DNA of 26,360 bases. Source: Treponema sp. UBA1793. Lineage in GTDB: Bacteria > Spirochaetota > Spirochaetia > Treponematales > Treponemataceae. The notes under the pieces are model-generated. The model saw nothing but the letters and a program-made list of their open reading frames with translations. It was not told the DNA's origin and ran no database searches. The stretch lies in NCBI GenBank assembly GCA_002314445.1, contig DCFX01000006.1:1-26360 (forward strand), read 5' to 3'. The translations under genes were made by a program, and so were the position numbers. Positions 23,866 through 26,360 of this stretch are shown here, one piece after another; the stretch's first letter is position 1, and the number at the start of each line of letters is the position of its first letter.

Positions 23866-25107
23866 ATGACAGCAGAAATTGAACAGGATTTAAACTCCCG
23901 CATCCGTACGCTTATATCACTCTGGCGCACGACAAAAAGCACAGACACTCTTTCCGCTAAGGAAGTAAAAACAGTCGGAAACGCACTGCTTTCACTCCAG
24001 AGAGGGCTTACCGGGGACAGACTGCTTGCCGGAACAGGATACATGGACGACGATGCCTTTCTCGGTGCATATCTCCTTTACTACTGGCCCGTTTCATACA
24101 TGCAGACCACGCTTGCCGCATCATGTAATCCCCGTGCATTCCATGCTTCCGGACAAGGAACTATCCGGATACTTGATATCGGTTCCGGCCCGGGTCCCGC
24201 ATCTGCCGCGCTTGCGGATTATCTGCCCAGAATTCTCCCTGATATGCACGGAGCGGAATTTACGCTCGTCGATTCAAGCCGCAGCGCCCTTGAACTGGCG
24301 GCAAAGATTCTTAAAAGCTGTACTGTCTGTGGTAAAACTCCTCAGGTGAATACGCACAACGCCAATCTCGAACGTCCGGAGGGGATAGAATTCTGTTCCG
24401 GTATGTACGATATCATACTTATGAGCCACGCTCTCAACGAATTGTGGAAAAACGATAAGAACAAACTCGTAAAACGCCATGCATTTCTTGAAAATGCTGC
24501 AGAACATCTTTCGCCGTCGGGAATTTTGTTTGTCGTAGAACCGGCACTGCTTGAAACAAGCCGCAGTCTGCTTGCAGTCCGGGACATGCTCTGTTCTCAG
24601 GGCTTCTCGATTTCCGCTCCATGTACCGGCTGCGCTCCGTGCTCGCACGCCTGCCCTGCACTCGCTGCCGGTCCCAGTCATACCTGCCACGCAGAAATTC
24701 CCTGGCACCCGGTCGAACCTGTTGCGTCACTTGCAAAAACAGCAGGGCTGGACAGAGACTCAGTAAAAATGAGTTTCTTTATTGCACAGAAAAATCATGC
24801 AGAAATGGCAGAGCCGCAGAATACCGATTCGCTCAATATACAAAAAGATGTCATAACCGCGCGGGTTGTATCAGAAGGAATGCTGAACAAATCGGGACGA
24901 ATCCGCTTTCTGCTCTGTAACGGGCAATCTCGCTTTGCGTTTTCAGCAAAGAACGGTGATGCCGGAGCAAAATCGGCAGGATTCTTCAACCTGCGGCGTT
25001 ACGATCTTGTAGAAGTGTCGATGCCCGAACTGCGTGGAACAAAAGAAAGCCCCGCATACGGATTCACCGCAGAAACAAAACTGCGCATCGTTTCAAGAAT
25101 CAGTTAA
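23866..25107 (+). CDS. Rsm22-family SAM-dependent methyltransferase with a cysteine cluster
   Basis: A 413-residue protein of the Rsm22 family, related to the mitochondrial small-ribosomal-subunit assembly factor METTL17. The SAM-binding fold begins at ILDIGSGPGPASAALADYLP (about residue 101), continues with TLVDSSRSALELA and the motif MSHALNELW, and SGILFVVEPALLETSR follows. At about 254-265 is CTGCAPCSHACPAL with a following HTCH. This is the position where METTL17/Rsm22 proteins carry cysteines for a 4Fe-4S cluster. The C-terminal 90 residues form a small beta-rich domain. It likely acts on rRNA in the cytoplasm, although catalysis is unproven for the family. The ribosome binding site is weak. 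It lies 28 nt after the peptidase gene, so they may share a transcript. Confidence 0.87.
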   Translation: MTAEIEQDLNSRIRTLISLWRTTKSTDTLSAKEVKTVGNALLSLQRGLTGDRLLAGTGYMDDDAFLGAYLLYYWPVSYMQTTLAASCNPRAFHASGQGTIRILDIGSGPGPASAALADYLPRILPDMHGAEFTLVDSSRSALELAAKILKSCTVCGKTPQVNTHNANLERPEGIEFCSGMYDIILMSHALNELWKNDKNKLVKRHAFLENAAEHLSPSGILFVVEPALLETSRSLLAVRDMLCSQGFSISAPCTGCAPCSHACPALAAGPSHTCHAEIPWHPVEPVASLAKTAGLDRDSVKMSFFIAQKNHAEMAEPQNTDSLNIQKDVITARVVSEGMLNKSGRIRFLLCNGQSRFAFSAKNGDAGAKSAGFFNLRRYDLVEVSMPELRGTKESPAYGFTAETKLRIVSRIS

Positions 25108-25119
25108 AATGTACGTTTA

Positions 25120-25172
25120 TTTGGAGAGAGAGAACCCCTCTACTTTCAAAGCGGGGTTTCTCTCTCTCCAAA
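25120..25172 (+). terminator. Long GA/CT-rich hairpin after the Rsm22-like gene
   Basis: The arms at 25120-25138 (TTTGGAGAGAGAGAACCCC) and 25153-25172 pair over 19 bp with a single bulged base, around a 14-nt loop, starting 13 nt after the stop. It probably ends transcription of the plus-strand gene, though the tail is only pyrimidine-rich (CCTCTTACTTTTCC). Confidence 0.6.
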
Positions 25173-25194
25173 CCTCTTACTTTTCCCAGCATGA

Positions 25195-25211
25195 CCAGGG
25201 GACACCCCTGG
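25195..25211. repeat. Small perfect hairpin
   Basis: CCAGGGG (25195-25201) and CCCCTGG (25205-25211) form a perfect 7-bp stem with a 3-nt loop, the second structure in this non-coding gap. Confidence 0.5.
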
Positions 25212-25296
25212 ACCCCGTCTTTCCGTTCTTACAAACGTCGTTTATTATTTCATACTTGGAAGGTTGTACAGAATGGTATTGATTGGCAGTAACGTA

Positions 25297-25409
25297 TACA
25301 GAAAAACAGGGAGCGGAACCTGAAATAATTCCGCGTGCGACTCTCGCCTATTCTGGCGAGCCGGAGCATAGCGTAATTATTTCAGGTGGGAGCGGACTGT
25401 TTTTCTGTA
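25297..25409. repeat. Three-tier nested palindrome
   Basis: The outer arms TACAGAAAAACAG (25297-25309) and CTGTTTTTCTGTA (25397-25409) are 13 bp, perfect. The middle arms CCTGAAATAATT (25319-25330) and AATTATTTCAGG (25375-25386) are 12 bp, perfect. The inner arms CTCGCC (25343-25348) and GGCGAG (25355-25360) are 6 bp around TATTCT. The internal loops on both sides carry the same GGAGCGGA (25310-25317 and 25389-25396). It can fold identically on either strand, as a structured RNA or a DNA cruciform, and could end transcription from both sides. Confidence 0.75.
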
Positions 25410-25472
25410 AAAAGGCAGTTTACTCAGTTTTTTTTTCAAGTCTGCAAGACATGTATAATAAACGTACGTTTA

Positions 25473-26279
25473 TTACTGCATACGCCTGTGAAGTTCGTAC
25501 AGCAAAACGCCGGCGGCTACGGATACGTTCAGACTGTCGATTCTGCCGCAGGTTGGAATCGAAACAACTGCATCGCACTGTTCGGAAAGCAGCCGGGATA
25601 TCCCCGTACCTTCGCTTCCCATCACGATAACAGATTTTGAAGCAAAATCAATTTCATCCGCATGGGTACCGCCTGCATCCGCACCGTACACCCAGAATCC
25701 TGCATCTTTCAGCTGCTGCACGGCACGCACAAGATTCGGCACGACGGCGACTGGAACCCACGCACTCGCGCCTGCGCTCGAACGGGCGATTACTTCGTCA
25801 CCTGCAACATCATTGGCGCCGCGGCTTTCAGGAAGCACGACAAGCGCCGCCCCGAACTGATCGCAGCTGCGGATTATTGCCCCCACATTGTGCGGGTCGG
25901 TGACAGAGTCAAGCACAAGTACCGTAAGGCGTGAAACCTCAGACCGGGCTCCATCAGTATCAGATGAAACAGCTGAACACGCGGCTATCCATTGATCAAA
26001 ATCAACGATATTTTTTGCAGTTCCTTTTTCGTTTTCCACACACAGCACAATGCCGCGGTGGTCACGTGCAGTCACCGGAAGAGGCACAACCAGAGTATCA
26101 AGTGTCCGGCTGTCAGTTTCCGAGCACGGGATACCCGCTTCTTCAGCGAGCAAGAGGATTTTCTTTACACGAGGGCCTGGTTTACAATACCTGATATGCA
26201 TGCCGGCGGCAGAGTTTTCCTCTTTTGCCCGCAGCACACGTTCTTCCACAGCATGAAAACCAGTTATAATTTTTTCCAT
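25473..26279 (-). CDS. rlmB: 23S rRNA 2'-O-methyltransferase of the RlmB/TrmH (SpoU) family
   Basis: A 268-residue SpoU-class enzyme that methylates the ribose of a guanosine in 23S rRNA (G2251 in E. coli numbering for RlmB) using SAM. The N-terminal substrate-binding domain begins ITGFHAVEERVLRA and includes ARDHRGIVLC. The trefoil-knot catalytic domain has motif 1 VTDPHNVGAIIRSCDQFGA, motif 2 VIVMGSEGTGISRLL and motif 3 VSIPTCGRIDSLNVSVAAGV. Motif 3 normally reads IPM.G..ESLNVS; here Cys and Asp are variants but the SLNVS core is intact. The ATG at 26279 lacks a clear binding site. It may be co-transcribed with the SEC-C gene 24 nt upstream. Assignment to RlmB rather than another TrmH relative is fairly sure. 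Confidence 0.87.
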   Translation of the reverse strand: MEKIITGFHAVEERVLRAKEENSAAGMHIRYCKPGPRVKKILLLAEEAGIPCSETDSRTLDTLVVPLPVTARDHRGIVLCVENEKGTAKNIVDFDQWIAACSAVSSDTDGARSEVSRLTVLVLDSVTDPHNVGAIIRSCDQFGAALVVLPESRGANDVAGDEVIARSSAGASAWVPVAVVPNLVRAVQQLKDAGFWVYGADAGGTHADEIDFASKSVIVMGSEGTGISRLLSEQCDAVVSIPTCGRIDSLNVSVAAGVLLYELHRRMQ

Positions 26280-26303
26280 AAATTTAAAACAAAAAAAGCA
26301 ATT

Positions 26304-26360
26304 CTATATACCTTTACCACAACAGTACTTATATTTTTTGCCGCTGCCGCAGGGGCAGGG
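26304..26360 (-). CDS. C-terminal end of a SEC-C motif protein (possibly SecA), cut by the window edge
   Basis: On the minus strand the last 18 codons read PCPCGSGKKYKYCCGKGI and end at TAG (26306-26304). CxC followed eight residues later by CC is the zinc-binding SEC-C motif found at the C-terminus of SecA and of several small proteins such as YecA or YchJ relatives. In SecA it binds SecB and ribosomes. The remainder lies outside the window, so the protein cannot be named; SecA is one possibility. Confidence 0.8.
   Translation of the reverse strand, partial: PCPCGSGKKYKYCCGKGI

Larger units (their letters stand above)
25111..25474. repeat. Non-coding convergent gap with repeated CGTTTATT motifs and end inverted repeats
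   Basis: No gene is visible in 25108-25472, between the convergent rsm22-like and rlmB-like genes. GTACGTTTATT at 25111-25121 is inverted as AATAAACGTAC at 25457-25467, and the latter is part of an 18-bp perfect palindrome AATAAACGTACGTTTATT (25457-25474). A third related copy, AAACGTCGTTTATTATT, begins at 25233. The 357 nt bounded by the inverted ends resemble a small non-autonomous element. No clear target-site duplication flanks it, so this remains a suggestion. Confidence 0.45.

Noticed and set aside
24434..24736. Minus-strand ORFs inside the Rsm22-like gene
   Set aside because: Antisense frames without motifs; the plus-strand methyltransferase motifs are continuous through them.
25111..25474. 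CRISPR array or tRNA in the convergent gap
   Set aside because: The repeats are inverted and few, with no regular spacers, and no cloverleaf or anticodon arm can be drawn.

Overview
The window looks like a chromosomal segment from a spirochaete, most likely a host-associated Treponema. The reasons are a P13-porin-like secreted protein, loose lipoboxes, a moderate and locally variable base composition, and the mix of Ugp-type uptake genes, MATE and heterodimeric ABC exporters and an Rsm22-type methyltransferase. I could not run a search, so the genus is an inference. No rRNA, tRNA or CRISPR array was seen.

Region by region. (1) 1-1091: most of carA on the minus strand, cut by the left edge. 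(2) 1262-5794: an accessory stretch. It holds a DUF7309/DUF6930-like gene, a markedly AT-rich orphan gene and a WYL regulator that lacks its C-terminus. The WYL gene is joined directly to a lipoprotein that has lost its signal peptide, and two decayed genes follow (a RhuM-like fragment and a YgjP-like HExxH metallopeptidase with a frameshift). This looks like an eroded genomic island. (3) 5935-6600: a small secreted P13-like membrane protein with its own promoter. (4) 6699-11189: an AraC regulator divergent from a two-gene heterodimeric ABC exporter with one degenerate ATP site. (5) 11240-13867: a GntR (YtrA-like), ABC ATPase, two membrane proteins operon with a palindromic operator. (6) 14032-17060: a secreted lipoprotein 5'-nucleotidase and a MATE exporter. 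(7) 17116-21142: ugpE, ugpA, ugpB and a glycerophosphodiester phosphodiesterase, a glycerol-3-phosphate/glycerophosphodiester uptake module without its ATPase. (8) 21260-22893: an encapsulin nanocompartment operon made of promoter, EncFtn cargo with a cargo-loading peptide, encapsulin shell, and a rubrerythrin remnant with a large internal deletion, closed by a strong terminator. (9) 22947-25107: an M15 D-Ala-D-Ala-type peptidase and an Rsm22-family methyltransferase with a cysteine cluster. (10) 25108-25472: a non-coding convergent gap filled with hairpins, including a nested palindrome bounded by an 11-bp inverted repeat. (11) 25473-26360: an RlmB-type rRNA methyltransferase and the tail of a SEC-C-motif protein.

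Working together: the nucleotidase, phosphodiesterase and Ugp genes form a phosphate/glycerol-phosphate scavenging neighbourhood. EncFtn and encapsulin form an iron-storage/oxidative-stress compartment that once had a rubrerythrin beside it. The most unusual items are the encapsulin operon with its broken rubrerythrin, the nested-palindrome element in the rsm22/rlmB gap, and the recombination scar joining the WYL and lipoprotein genes.
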